DNA of 64,000 bases from the NCBI GenBank assembly GCA_045106765.1, contig JBGCFD010000222.1:1-64000 (forward strand), read 5' to 3'. The notes below the pieces were generated by a model. The model did not search any database and was not told where the DNA came from. It saw only the letters and a program-made list of their open reading frames with translations. The translations under genes and the position numbers were made by a program. Origin of the DNA: CAJQQY01 sp045106765 (GTDB taxonomy: Bacteria; Bacteroidota; Bacteroidia; Chitinophagales; Saprospiraceae). The stretch's first letter is position 1. Each line of letters opens with the position of its first letter. This document shows positions 1 to 9,522 of this stretch, piece after piece.

Positions 1-139
1 TTTAAAAATACTATTTTTAATACCGAAGCACACCCTATACAAAAGACTTGGTAACATTAATTATGATTTTTGAATTCTATCAAAAAAGATGATTCAAAAA
101 TTTTCGTCCCTTTCAAAATTCAATATTAAAGATTAACTC

Positions 140-1351
140 ATGATAGGAACTAATAAAACCAATAAGGCAGACACAGATTTTCAAAAAAGAAAGAATCAAG
201 TTGCGCAAGAACATCTTGAATTGGTCGTACGATCTAATCCTAGAGTTGAAAAAAATTATAATGGTATTTTTTATCGCTATAAATATCCAATTCTTACACC
301 TCAACATACACCAATATTTTGGCGCTATGATTTGAATGCTGAAACCAATCCTCATTTTATGGAACGGTTAGAAATCAATTCGGTTTTCAATGCAGGAGCA
401 ATCGAATGGAATGGAAAAATATTAGTCGTTCCTCGAATTGAAAGTAATGATGTAAAATCTTTTTTTGGAATTGCGGAAAGTAGCAACGGAGTTGATAATT
501 TTAAGTTTTGGGACTACCCTATTGTCATGCCACAAACGAAAGACCCTGAAATGAATGTGTATGATATTCGACTAGTGGAACATGAAGATGGATGGATTTA
601 TGGCCTTTTTTGCGCTGAGCGAAAAGATAAAACTAAGCCTCAAGATACCTCTGCAGCAATCGCTAAAAATGGATTAGCCAGAACGAAAGATTTAATCAAT
701 TGGGAACGACTTCCAGATATTATGACCTCTTCTCCTCAGCAGAGAAATTGTGTCTTGCATCCTGAATTTGTTGATGGAAAATATGCTTTTTACACTCGTC
801 CAATGGATGGTTTTATCGAAACTGGTGGCGGTGGCGGCATTGGTTGGGGAACTTGTGAAGACATAAAATTCCCAAAATTAGAAAAGGAAATAATCATTGA
901 ACATAAAAAATATCATACGATTAAAGAAGTTAAGAATGGACTAGGGCCAGCGCCATTAAAGACAAAGGTAGGTTGGTTACATTTAGCACATGGTGTCAGA
1001 AGAACGGCAGCAGGGTTGAGATATGTTTTGTACCTTTTCCTCTGCGATTTGAATGAGCCTTGGAAAGTCATTCGACAACCCAATCGTCACTTTTTAGCTC
1101 CTATGGGAATCGAAAGAGTTGGTGATGTTTCTAATGTTGTTTTTAGCAATGGATGGGTGCTTCGTGAAAATGGTGAGGTGCTGATTTATTATGCTTCATC
1201 AGACACTCGAATGCATGTGGCAACCACCACTCTACCCAAATTAATCGACTACATTTTAAACACTCCTGAAGATGCTGGAATGACTTACGATTGTGTTCAG
1301 CAAAGAATAGATTTGATTGATCGGAATAAGCAATTTATGAGTGAAGAATAG
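140..1351 (+). CDS. GH130 4-O-beta-D-mannosyl-D-glucose phosphorylase-like enzyme
   Basis: Cytoplasmic phosphorylase of glycoside hydrolase family 130 (403 aa, no signal peptide). The family cleaves beta-1,4-mannosyl-glucose (or mannosyl-GlcNAc) with phosphate to give mannose-1-phosphate. The sequence matches the Bacteroides fragilis mannosylglucose phosphorylase type along its whole length as I recall it. Shared stretches are PVFWRYDLN-like (PIFWRYDLNAETNP), NAGAIEWNGK, NVYDIRL with the presumed proton donor Asp142, VLHPEFVDGKYAFYTRP, HTIKEVKNG, GWLHLAHGVR and YYASSDTRMHVA. It starts the co-directional run and is followed after 42 bp by a cytochrome-type gene. The subfamily (GH130_1 versus the mannosyl-GlcNAc type) is inferred from resemblance. 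With GH92 and GH20 nearby, N-glycan-derived substrates remain possible. Confidence 0.9.
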   Translation: MIGTNKTNKADTDFQKRKNQVAQEHLELVVRSNPRVEKNYNGIFYRYKYPILTPQHTPIFWRYDLNAETNPHFMERLEINSVFNAGAIEWNGKILVVPRIESNDVKSFFGIAESSNGVDNFKFWDYPIVMPQTKDPEMNVYDIRLVEHEDGWIYGLFCAERKDKTKPQDTSAAIAKNGLARTKDLINWERLPDIMTSSPQQRNCVLHPEFVDGKYAFYTRPMDGFIETGGGGGIGWGTCEDIKFPKLEKEIIIEHKKYHTIKEVKNGLGPAPLKTKVGWLHLAHGVRRTAAGLRYVLYLFLCDLNEPWKVIRQPNRHFLAPMGIERVGDVSNVVFSNGWVLRENGEVLIYYASSDTRMHVATTTLPKLIDYILNTPEDAGMTYDCVQQRIDLIDRNKQFMSEE

Positions 1352-1393
1352 ATTAAAAAAAATTAGATTTATAAAAAATGTTGGTATTAAATT

Positions 1394-3739
1394 ATGAATA
1401 CTCAAAAATCAATCACCATTTCACCATTAATAATGATTGCTGTTTTAGCCATTGCAGCATTATTAATTTTTCCTAGTAGCTGCAAAACGGATCAAGTAAT
1501 ATCTTCCCCTGCTCTGACCAAAACTATTCCTGCTAAAATAGATTTTAATTTTCATGTCAAACCAATTTTATCAGATCGTTGCTTCACTTGCCATGGACCT
1601 GATGAAAATTCCAGAGAAGAAAATTTACGATTTGATACCCAAGAAGGTGCATTTGCAGCATTGGGAAAAAACAAAGACCACTACGCCATTATTCCACATG
1701 ATGCTGAAAACAGTACATTGGTCCAAAGAATTTTTTCAGAAGATCCTGAAGATATTATGCCTACGCCAGAGTCTAATCTGACTTTAAGTAATTATGAAAA
1801 AGAGATTTTAAAAAAATGGATTGAGCAAGGAGCAGAGTGGAAAGAGCATTGGTCTTTTTTACCGATAAAAGATGCTGATGTACCTCAAGTTTCAGAAGGC
1901 ATTATTTATAATGAGATCGATAATTTTGTCTTGAAAAAACTCAAAGCTCAAAATTTACAATCAATGGGTATGGCAACCAAGGCACAACTCATTCGAAGAG
2001 TAACTTTTGATTTGACCGGCCTGCCTCCTACTCTCGAAGAGATTGATAATTTTGAAAAAGATAGCAGTTCTGACGCTTACGAAAAAGTTGTAGATAGATT
2101 GTTACAATCTGACGCTTATGCTGAAACTATGGCAACCAACTGGCTCGACATTGCTCGCTATGCCGACTCTCATGGTTATCAAGATGACCTCGAGCGCATC
2201 ATGTTTCCTTGGCGAGATTGGGTGATTCATGCCTTCAAAAAAAATATGCCTTATGACCAATTTGTTACTTGGCAATTGGCAGGAGATCTTTTACCGAATG
2301 CAACTAGAGAACAAATAATTGCTACTGCATTTAATCGAAATCATAAAATCACACAAGAAGGTGGAGTAATTCCCGAAGAATATCGAGTAGAATATGTTTC
2401 GGATAGAACGCAAACTTTTGGAACAGCCTTCCTTGGTTTAACTTTTGAATGTGCCAAATGTCATGACCACAAATATGATGCAATTGCGCAAAAAGATTAT
2501 TTCAGTCTTTTTAGTTTTTTCAATAATATTCCAGAAGAAGGATTGATCGAACCTTATGGTGCAATTCCGAAGCCATATATTATGTTGACGCAAAAAGAAA
2601 TTGAAGAGACCTTAACCTTTATCAATAACTTAGATACGTTGAAGGAAATTCCATTGATGGTCATGCAAGAAATGCCTAAAAAAAGACAAGCGCACATTCT
2701 CAATCGAGGAGCTTATGACCAGCCAACAACTCCTGTCAATCCAGAAATGCCAAAATCTATTTTAGCTTTTGATGATAAGTTTTCTAAGGATAGACTAGGA
2801 CTTTCTAATTGGCTTTTTTCCAAAAATAATCCATTGACTGCACGAGTAACGGTTAACCGATTATGGCAACAATGTTTTGGAACAGGCATTGTCGCCACTC
2901 CTGATGATTTTGGAAATCAAGGTGCATTACCTACTCATCCTGAATTATTGGATTGGTTGGCGACTAACTTAATGGATAATGGATGGGACTTAAAAGCGTC
3001 TTTAAAAACTATAGTGATGTCAGCAACCTATCAACAATCTTCAAAAGTTACCGAAGAGTTATTGGAAATTGATCCTGAAAATAATTTCTTAGCTCGTGCA
3101 TCTCGCCAACGACTTTCAGCTGAAATGATTCGAGATCATGCTCTCGCAACAAGTGGATTGCTAGACCGGACGCTTGGTGGACCTAGTGTTAAACCTTACC
3201 AACCTGATGGACTTTGGGCGGAAACGATTGGCGGCGGCGGCGGTAGTCTCGCAAAATATATTCAAGATAAAGGTTCTAAAATATATCGTCGAAGTATTTA
3301 TACTTTTTGGAAAAGAACGGTTCCTCCTCCAAGTATGATGACATTTGATGCAACGACTAGAGATATTTGTGCAGTCAAAAGACAAACGACTAGTACTCCA
3401 CTTCAAGCATTAGTGATGCTCAATGATCCTCAAATTGTCGAAGCTTCGAGAGTGCTTGCGTATCAATCTATTGAAAAAGAAGAAACATTGGGAAAAAGAA
3501 TTGCTATGATGTTTCGACTAGCCACTTCTAGAGAAATCACAACTGACGAACTCGATAATTTATTAGCATTTTTTAAGGAGGAAAAAAACAGATTTGAAGC
3601 ATCTCCAAAAGCTGCAAAAGAATTGTTACAAATTGGAGAATACCCGCAAAGAGAATTGTTAGAAACGCCAGAAATGGCAGCCTACACAATTATTGCAAAT
3701 GTGATTTTCAACTTAGATGAAACGATTACAAAAGGATAA
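1394..3739 (+). CDS. PSCyt1-DUF1549-DUF1553 c-type cytochrome lipoprotein
   Basis: A 781-aa exported protein of the planctomycete-type cytochrome family (PSCyt1, then DUF1549/PSCyt2, then DUF1553/PSD1). The N-terminus has a hydrophobic segment ending in PSSC, a likely lipoprotein signal. A heme-binding CFTCH lies at residues 63-67. A second CxxCH (CAKCH, residues 353-357) lies inside the DUF1549 part, as is usual. The C-terminal part carries RVTVNRLWQQCFGTGIV and the TPLQALVMLNDPQ block typical of DUF1553. These genes are nearly always paired with a DUF1501 gene, which here follows after 6 bp. Their chemistry is poorly known; an oxidative role in polysaccharide processing has been guessed. 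The family call is firm, the role is not. Confidence 0.9.
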   Translation: MNTQKSITISPLIMIAVLAIAALLIFPSSCKTDQVISSPALTKTIPAKIDFNFHVKPILSDRCFTCHGPDENSREENLRFDTQEGAFAALGKNKDHYAIIPHDAENSTLVQRIFSEDPEDIMPTPESNLTLSNYEKEILKKWIEQGAEWKEHWSFLPIKDADVPQVSEGIIYNEIDNFVLKKLKAQNLQSMGMATKAQLIRRVTFDLTGLPPTLEEIDNFEKDSSSDAYEKVVDRLLQSDAYAETMATNWLDIARYADSHGYQDDLERIMFPWRDWVIHAFKKNMPYDQFVTWQLAGDLLPNATREQIIATAFNRNHKITQEGGVIPEEYRVEYVSDRTQTFGTAFLGLTFECAKCHDHKYDAIAQKDYFSLFSFFNNIPEEGLIEPYGAIPKPYIMLTQKEIEETLTFINNLDTLKEIPLMVMQEMPKKRQAHILNRGAYDQPTTPVNPEMPKSILAFDDKFSKDRLGLSNWLFSKNNPLTARVTVNRLWQQCFGTGIVATPDDFGNQGALPTHPELLDWLATNLMDNGWDLKASLKTIVMSATYQQSSKVTEELLEIDPENNFLARASRQRLSAEMIRDHALATSGLLDRTLGGPSVKPYQPDGLWAETIGGGGGSLAKYIQDKGSKIYRRSIYTFWKRTVPPPSMMTFDATTRDICAVKRQTTSTPLQALVMLNDPQIVEASRVLAYQSIEKEETLGKRIAMMFRLATSREITTDELDNLLAFFKEEKNRFEASPKAAKELLQIGEYPQRELLETPEMAAYTIIANVIFNLDETITKG

Positions 3740-3745
3740 TTAACC

Positions 3746-5227
3746 ATGAGTAAAATAATAAAAGATAGACAATATCAAATGAACCGCCGATCTTTCCTTT
3801 CGAAGTCGGCAACAGGAATTGGAGTCGCTGCACTTTCAAGTTTACTTGGTGGTTGTAATTTATACGATCAATCTGAAAACGGAATTTTGACTCAAAAGAA
3901 TAACTTGCAAGGAATTTTAGATGCACCTCATTTTGCTCCAAAAGCTAAACGAGTCATTTATCTTTTCCAAAGTGGAGGTCCATCACAGATAGAACTTTTT
4001 GATTACAAACCTTTGCTCAACAAACGACGTGGTGAAAATCTTCCTGAGTCCATCAGAAATGGTCAACGACTCACAGGAATGTCTTCAGGGCAAGATGCTT
4101 TTCCTCTTGTTGGGTCGCAGTTTGGATTTTCCCAACATGGTGCAAACGGAACTTATATGTCTGACTTGATGCCTTACACTTCCAAAATTGTGGATGAATT
4201 ATGCATCATAAAATCTATGCACACCGAAGCCATCAATCATGATCCTGCCATTACTTTTTTCCAAACTGGATCTCAACAACCTGGGCGACCTTGCATGGGT
4301 TCATGGTTAAGTTACGGAATGGGAAGTATGAATGATAACCTTCCAACGTTCACCGTTTTGTTGTCAAGAGGAACAGGTAGAAAATTTGGGCAACCACTTT
4401 ATTCGCGTTTGTGGGGAAATGGATTTTTACATTCTCTTCACCAAGGGGTACAATTTCGATCAGGAAAAGATCCCGTTTTATATCTCAAAGATCCAGACGG
4501 AATCGATCGATCAAGCCGAAGAAAAATGCTCGATCAGATCGCAGAATTAAATGCAAAACAATTGGAAGAATTTGGCGATCCAGAAATCAGCAGTCGAATT
4601 GCTCAATACGAAATGGCTTATCGAATGCAAACCTCTGTGCCTGATGTGGTCGATATTTCAAAAGAGCCTGACCACATTTATCAGATGTATGGAGCTGACT
4701 CAATGCAACCTGGAACATTCGCTGCTAATTGTTTATTAGCAAGAAGATTAGCGGAACAAGATGTTCGTTTTATCCAATTGTATCACATGGGTTGGGACCA
4801 ACATGAAAATCTACCATCACAAATTCAAGGGCAAGCCAAAGATGTGGATCAAGCGACTGCTGCTTTGATTATGGATTTAAAACAGCGAGGGATGTTAGAA
4901 GATACTTTAGTGATTTGGGGGGGAGAATTTGGAAGAACCAATTACTCGCAAGGAACCTTGACCGATACCAATTATGGTCGAGATCATCACCCACGATGCT
5001 TTACCATTTTTATGGCAGGTGGTGGAGTGAAGCCAGGAATGGTTTATGGAGAGACTGATGAATTTGGATATAATATTGTCAAAGATCCAGTTCATGTTCA
5101 TGATTTTCAAGCGACAATGTTGCATCAATTAGGAATCGATCATGAAAAAATGACCTATAAATATCAAGGTCGAAGATTCCGATTAACTGATGTTCATGGA
5201 AAAGTAATGAAAGATTTAATCGCTTAA
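3746..5227 (+). CDS. DUF1501 family exported protein
   Basis: A 493-aa protein of the DUF1501 family, which has a sulfatase/alkaline-phosphatase-like fold. The N-terminus reads MNRRSFLSKSATGIG after 11 extra residues, a twin-arginine-like signal, so the true start may be the ATG at 3779. Typical blocks are RVIYLFQSGGPSQIELFDYKP near residue 72, MHTEAINHDPAITFFQTG, GSWLSYGMGS, WGGEFGRTNYSQG and the DHHPRCF region. It is the standard partner of the upstream DUF1549/DUF1553 cytochrome. In sulfatase-rich loci this pair is common, but no catalytic activity is established. It probably acts in the periplasm. Confidence 0.9.
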   Translation: MSKIIKDRQYQMNRRSFLSKSATGIGVAALSSLLGGCNLYDQSENGILTQKNNLQGILDAPHFAPKAKRVIYLFQSGGPSQIELFDYKPLLNKRRGENLPESIRNGQRLTGMSSGQDAFPLVGSQFGFSQHGANGTYMSDLMPYTSKIVDELCIIKSMHTEAINHDPAITFFQTGSQQPGRPCMGSWLSYGMGSMNDNLPTFTVLLSRGTGRKFGQPLYSRLWGNGFLHSLHQGVQFRSGKDPVLYLKDPDGIDRSSRRKMLDQIAELNAKQLEEFGDPEISSRIAQYEMAYRMQTSVPDVVDISKEPDHIYQMYGADSMQPGTFAANCLLARRLAEQDVRFIQLYHMGWDQHENLPSQIQGQAKDVDQATAALIMDLKQRGMLEDTLVIWGGEFGRTNYSQGTLTDTNYGRDHHPRCFTIFMAGGGVKPGMVYGETDEFGYNIVKDPVHVHDFQATMLHQLGIDHEKMTYKYQGRRFRLTDVHGKVMKDLIA

Positions 5228-5239
5228 GAATAAGACAAA

Positions 5240-6298
5240 ATGAAAAGGAGAAAATTCATTGGTACATCATTAATTGCATTAGGAGGAACTTCTCTTTTTG
5301 CAAAAAATAACGCTGGCGCTAATACTTTTACATTTTTTGGAAAAAGGAATTTCGATGATCTCGTAATTGGACATAATTCTCATCAATATAAAATTGACTT
5401 AAATTGGGGTGCCTTAAATGCCGATTTTTACCCAGTCAACGATTGCCACGAAATGGTACAAGATTCAAAAGGAAGAATTATCCTTTTGACTAATCACACT
5501 AAAAATAATGTCATCATTTATGACAAGTCTGGAAAATTAATTGAAGTGTGGGGAACAGATTTTCCAGGTGCTCACGGTCTTACTTTAAATGTAGAAAACG
5601 GTGAAGACTTTCTCTTCATTGCGGACAATAATCGACATGAAGTCATCAAAACGACCATCGATGGAAAAGTTGTAATGACACTCCCCTATCCAAAAGAAAC
5701 TAAGCAATACGAAAAACGGGAACAATACATTCCTACCGAAACAACCATCACGCCCAATGGAGATATTTACGTGGCAGATGGTTATGGTGCTCAACACATT
5801 TTACATTATAATTCAAGAGGAGAATTAAAAAATATCTTTGGTGGACGAGGCGAGGGAGATGAATTCTTCGACAATGCTCATGGCATCTGTTATGATGGTC
5901 GAGATAAAAATAATCCCTGCTTACTCATTACCGCTCGACAGCGCAATGAGTTGAAACGATTCTCTTTGGATGGAAATTTACTGGAAGTGATTCCGTTGCC
6001 AGGTGCATTTATTTGTCGTCCTGTGATTCATGGAGAGCATGTTTATTTAGCTACCATTTGGTCAGGAAATGGAAGTGCTAATACTGGTTTTGTTTCTATT
6101 TTAGATAAAAAAAATCAATTGATTTCTGCACCAGGAGGAAGCACGCCAATTTATAAAAACGGCGTATTGCAACCTATGCACCAAACCATTCAAGTGTTCC
6201 AACATCCACATGATGTATGCGTTGATGACGATGAAAATTTATATATCGCACAATGGAATTCTGGGAAAACTTATCCGATAAAATTGGTGCGAACTTAA
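5240..6298 (+). CDS. Exported beta-propeller (NHL-like) protein
   Basis: A 352-aa protein with a Tat-type signal (MKRRKFIGTSLIALGG). The body is made of repeated blades with NHL/6-bladed-propeller character: DSKGRIILLTNH, GKLIEVWGTDFPGAHGL, LFIADNNRHEVIKTTIDG, TPNGDIYVADGYGAQHI and HDVCVDDDENLYIAQWN. It lies 12 bp after the DUF1501 gene and is probably cotranscribed. Propellers of this kind occur in lyases and in binding proteins, and I see no catalytic motif that decides between them. The nearest guess is a peptidyl-alpha-hydroxyglycine-lyase-like fold used as a sugar-active or scaffold protein. Confidence 0.75.
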   Translation: MKRRKFIGTSLIALGGTSLFAKNNAGANTFTFFGKRNFDDLVIGHNSHQYKIDLNWGALNADFYPVNDCHEMVQDSKGRIILLTNHTKNNVIIYDKSGKLIEVWGTDFPGAHGLTLNVENGEDFLFIADNNRHEVIKTTIDGKVVMTLPYPKETKQYEKREQYIPTETTITPNGDIYVADGYGAQHILHYNSRGELKNIFGGRGEGDEFFDNAHGICYDGRDKNNPCLLITARQRNELKRFSLDGNLLEVIPLPGAFICRPVIHGEHVYLATIWSGNGSANTGFVSILDKKNQLISAPGGSTPIYKNGVLQPMHQTIQVFQHPHDVCVDDDENLYIAQWNSGKTYPIKLVRT

Positions 6299-6351
6299 AA
6301 TGGGTTTTAAAATAAAGCAACCTTCCTATTTTCCAAAGCAAACAATAACTA

Positions 6352-8688
6352 ATGAAAAACTCTACCAACATAATATTTTCAATTCTCTTTTTAGCAATCC
6401 TTATGATGACTTCTTGCGAAACTGAACCAATAACTCCACCTCTTCAAGGAGTAGCTGACATCATCCCCGCCCCATCGAATTTAATCAAAAAAGAAGGCCA
6501 CTTCCTGCTTGATGAAAATGTCCAAATCACTTTGCCCAATGATAAGGAAGAATGGAAATTAGTAGCACAAAACCTCAACGAAAAAATTTATAATTCTACC
6601 TCAAAACGTTTACCCACAACCACAAATAATAAAATAGAAAAAGATGTCATTCGAATAATTCAAAGCGATGATATTTCCCAAAAAGAAGGATACCAACTCA
6701 ACATCAATGCCTACGAAATCGAACTAAAAGCAAAAACACCCAACGGTGCTTTCCTTGGCGTACAGACCTTGTTACAATTAATGCCTGTCGAAGTTTTTTC
6801 AAAAAATAAAACAACCAACTTACGATTTAATATTCCACAAGTTGAAATAAATGACTCCCCAAGATTTTCTTATCGAGGTATGCACCTAGATGTTGCTCGA
6901 CATTTTTTCTCAGTCGACGATGTCAAAAGATATATTGATTTGATGGGAATCCACAAGTACAATACTTTCCATTGGCACTTGACCGAAGATCAAGGTTGGA
7001 GAATTGAAATAAAAAAATATCCAAAACTTACCGAAGTTGGAGGTTTTAGAAAAGAAACTTTGGTGGGACATTATAATGATCAGCCTCATCAATTTGATGG
7101 AAAACGCTACGGCGGATTTTATACCCAAGAACAAATTAAGGAAGTAGTAAAATATGCTTCTGAAAGGTTTATAACTGTCATTCCTGAAATAGAATTACCC
7201 GGTCATGCACAAGCTGCAATTGCAGCTTATCCTGAATTAGGGTGTTCAGATATGCCATTAGAAGTCATGACAAAGTGGGGAGTTTCTAATAATGTATTTT
7301 GCCCAAAAGAAGAAACATTTACTTTTTTGAAAAATGTGCTAACCGAAGTTGTTGAACTTTTTCCATCACAATACATTCACATTGGAGGTGATGAATGTCC
7401 AAAAACGCAATGGAAAGAAAGTCAATTTTGCCAAACCTTAATGAAAGAAAATAGGCTTCAAGATGAAATGGAATTACAAAGTTATTTTATTGGAAGAATT
7501 GAACAATTTCTTAATTCAAAAGGAAAAAAAATAATCGGTTGGGACGAAATTCTCGAAGGTGGTTTAGCACCGAATGCTTCCGTCATGTCATGGCGTGGCG
7601 TGCAAGGTGGAATTGACGCCGCCACTCAAGGACACGACGTAATTATGTCTCCGACTTCTCATTGCTATTTTGATTATTATCAATCACAACACAAAGATGA
7701 ACCTTTGGCAATCGGCGGATATTTACCCATCGAAAAAGTATATAGTTATCAACCAATCCCAGAAGAAATTACTGCTGACAAAGTACATCATATTAAAGGT
7801 GTGCAAGCCAACCTTTGGACAGAATATATTCCTTCCTCCGAGAAACTCGACTACATGGCTTTCCCTCGTGCTTGTGCACTTGCAGAAGTCGCTTGGACCG
7901 AAAAGAGCAAAAGGAATTTTCCCGACTTCGTCGAAAGATTAAATACTCACCTTCAGCGATTAACAGTCTATGGTGTAAATACTGCGATGAATGTATTCGA
8001 TATTGACGGCGATCTTACTTCTCAAGATGGAAAACTTATGGCAACTTTAAAATCAAATGTAGCCAATACAACTATCGCCTACACATTAGATGGAAGCACT
8101 CCTACTCTACAATCAAATATCTATAACAATACATTTCCAATAAATGCTTCGAGTCAATTACGAGCTGTTGGATTTATTAATAAAGAACAAAAAGGGCGGT
8201 CCTTCGAAAAAGATATAAATTTCCATAAAGCTACCGGCAAAACGATTTCTCTAAAAAAACAACCTGCACCTCATTTTGCAGCAGGAGGAACTGCTGCGGT
8301 GATTAATGGTATCAAAGGAAGTGACGAACGATATGGAGATAAAGAATGGTTAGGTTTTGAGGGGAAGAATATGGAAGCAGTAATTGATATGAAAGAAGAA
8401 ACGGAAATTAATAAAATCAGTTTTCGATTTTTCAAGGGAGAAGGTCAATGGATTTATTTACCAAAAAAAGTAAGTGTCTTTGTTTCCAACGATGGAAATA
8501 AATATACGCTTGCAGGCGAAACAACTTCCATCGCGACCAAAACCAAAGTTGCCACTCCAACTGTTGAAGTTAATTCAAAGGCTACTTTTGTAAAAGTCTT
8601 AGTAGAACGTTTTGGAAAAATACCAGAAGGGATGCAAGGTGGTGGACATGAAGCTTGGTTATTTGTTGACGAAATTATTGTAGAATAA
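6352..8688 (+). CDS. GH20 beta-N-acetylhexosaminidase lipoprotein with C-terminal chitobiase/discoidin-like module
   Basis: A 778-aa lipoprotein (lipobox MTSC, then E) that should remove terminal GlcNAc or GalNAc by substrate-assisted catalysis. Domain order: GH20b N-terminal domain (about residues 35-165), then a GH20 barrel opening with SPRFSYRGMHLDVARHFF. The catalytic pair is Asp347-Glu348 in HIGGDECP. WDEILEGG and the late Trp-rich LWTEY block follow. After about residue 545 comes an FN3-like chitobiase-C segment (IAYTLDGSTPT) and then an F5/8-type-C-like domain (EWLGFEGKNMEAVIDM, ending AWLFVDEIIVE). The same end module recurs in the next genes. The enzyme is likely surface-exposed or periplasmic. 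Confidence 0.95.
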   Translation: MKNSTNIIFSILFLAILMMTSCETEPITPPLQGVADIIPAPSNLIKKEGHFLLDENVQITLPNDKEEWKLVAQNLNEKIYNSTSKRLPTTTNNKIEKDVIRIIQSDDISQKEGYQLNINAYEIELKAKTPNGAFLGVQTLLQLMPVEVFSKNKTTNLRFNIPQVEINDSPRFSYRGMHLDVARHFFSVDDVKRYIDLMGIHKYNTFHWHLTEDQGWRIEIKKYPKLTEVGGFRKETLVGHYNDQPHQFDGKRYGGFYTQEQIKEVVKYASERFITVIPEIELPGHAQAAIAAYPELGCSDMPLEVMTKWGVSNNVFCPKEETFTFLKNVLTEVVELFPSQYIHIGGDECPKTQWKESQFCQTLMKENRLQDEMELQSYFIGRIEQFLNSKGKKIIGWDEILEGGLAPNASVMSWRGVQGGIDAATQGHDVIMSPTSHCYFDYYQSQHKDEPLAIGGYLPIEKVYSYQPIPEEITADKVHHIKGVQANLWTEYIPSSEKLDYMAFPRACALAEVAWTEKSKRNFPDFVERLNTHLQRLTVYGVNTAMNVFDIDGDLTSQDGKLMATLKSNVANTTIAYTLDGSTPTLQSNIYNNTFPINASSQLRAVGFINKEQKGRSFEKDINFHKATGKTISLKKQPAPHFAAGGTAAVINGIKGSDERYGDKEWLGFEGKNMEAVIDMKEETEINKISFRFFKGEGQWIYLPKKVSVFVSNDGNKYTLAGETTSIATKTKVATPTVEVNSKATFVKVLVERFGKIPEGMQGGGHEAWLFVDEIIVE

Positions 8689-8699
8689 AATATTGCGAA

Positions 8700-9515
8700 A
8701 TGAGAATAATCCTCCTCTTTTTTATTTTTACATTTGGTCTTACTTCGATAAGTAATGGCCAAAATGATACTTATGCAAAAGCAACTGTTTTTACTTTAGC
8801 TCCTCCAATTATCGAAAGTGCATCCATTTTTTTTGATAAAAAAAATAAAGTGATTTTATCATTAGGTTTAAAAAATACAAACATTCATTACACCTTAGAT
8901 GGAACGACTCCAACTGAACTTTCACCAGTTTTTTCAAAGCAAATTATCATCGATCAATCTTCCATTTTAAAAGCAAAAGCATTTCATCCACAATGCTTAC
9001 CAAGCCAAACAGTCTCTGCTCAATTTGTAAAATTGAAAAAAACTCTTCCTATAAAAAACATCACTATCAATCAAACTCCGCATGAAAATTACCCAGGCAC
9101 AGGTGCAAAAGGTTTGGTTGATCGAAAGAAAGGAACAACTAATTTTCGAACTTCTCATTGGATGGGATTTGCAGGTGGAGACTTGGAAACGATTATCGAA
9201 TTAGAGAAAAAAACCAATTTTCAAAAAGTAACGACAAGTCTTTTATCCGATCAAGGATCATGGATTTTTATGCCTGAAGCAATCGAAGTTTACTGCTCTA
9301 AAGATGGAAAAGATTTTAAATTATTAGCTACTAAAAAAATAAAACCAACGGAAGAAGGAGAATCAATTGGACTTCATTTCGAAGAAGTTGTTTTCCCAAA
9401 AGACAAAGCAAAATTTATAAAAGTAATCGTAAAAAATATCTCAAGTATTCCAGTATGGCACCCAGGAAAAGGAACAGCACCTTGGTTATTTATTGATGAA
9501 ATAATTATTGAATAA
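8700..9515 (+). CDS. Stand-alone chitobiase-C/discoidin-like module protein
   Basis: A 271-aa protein with a cleavable signal (ends near ISNGQN). It consists almost only of the module found at the C-terminus of the preceding hexosaminidase. There is an FN3-like segment with IHYTLDGTTPTELSPVF around residue 60 and a discoidin-like segment from about residue 115. The latter carries GTTNFRTSHWMGFAGGDLE, QGSWIFMPEAIEVY and a terminal APWLFIDEIIIE. It has no enzyme domain. It sits 11 bp after the GH20 gene and 7 bp before a CBM9-like gene. A carbohydrate-binding or scaffold role is inferred. It could also be a truncated enzyme, but the intact signal and tight spacing argue for a real gene. Confidence 0.8.
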   Translation: MRIILLFFIFTFGLTSISNGQNDTYAKATVFTLAPPIIESASIFFDKKNKVILSLGLKNTNIHYTLDGTTPTELSPVFSKQIIIDQSSILKAKAFHPQCLPSQTVSAQFVKLKKTLPIKNITINQTPHENYPGTGAKGLVDRKKGTTNFRTSHWMGFAGGDLETIIELEKKTNFQKVTTSLLSDQGSWIFMPEAIEVYCSKDGKDFKLLATKKIKPTEEGESIGLHFEEVVFPKDKAKFIKVIVKNISSIPVWHPGKGTAPWLFIDEIIIE

Positions 9516-9522
9516 AAGTTGA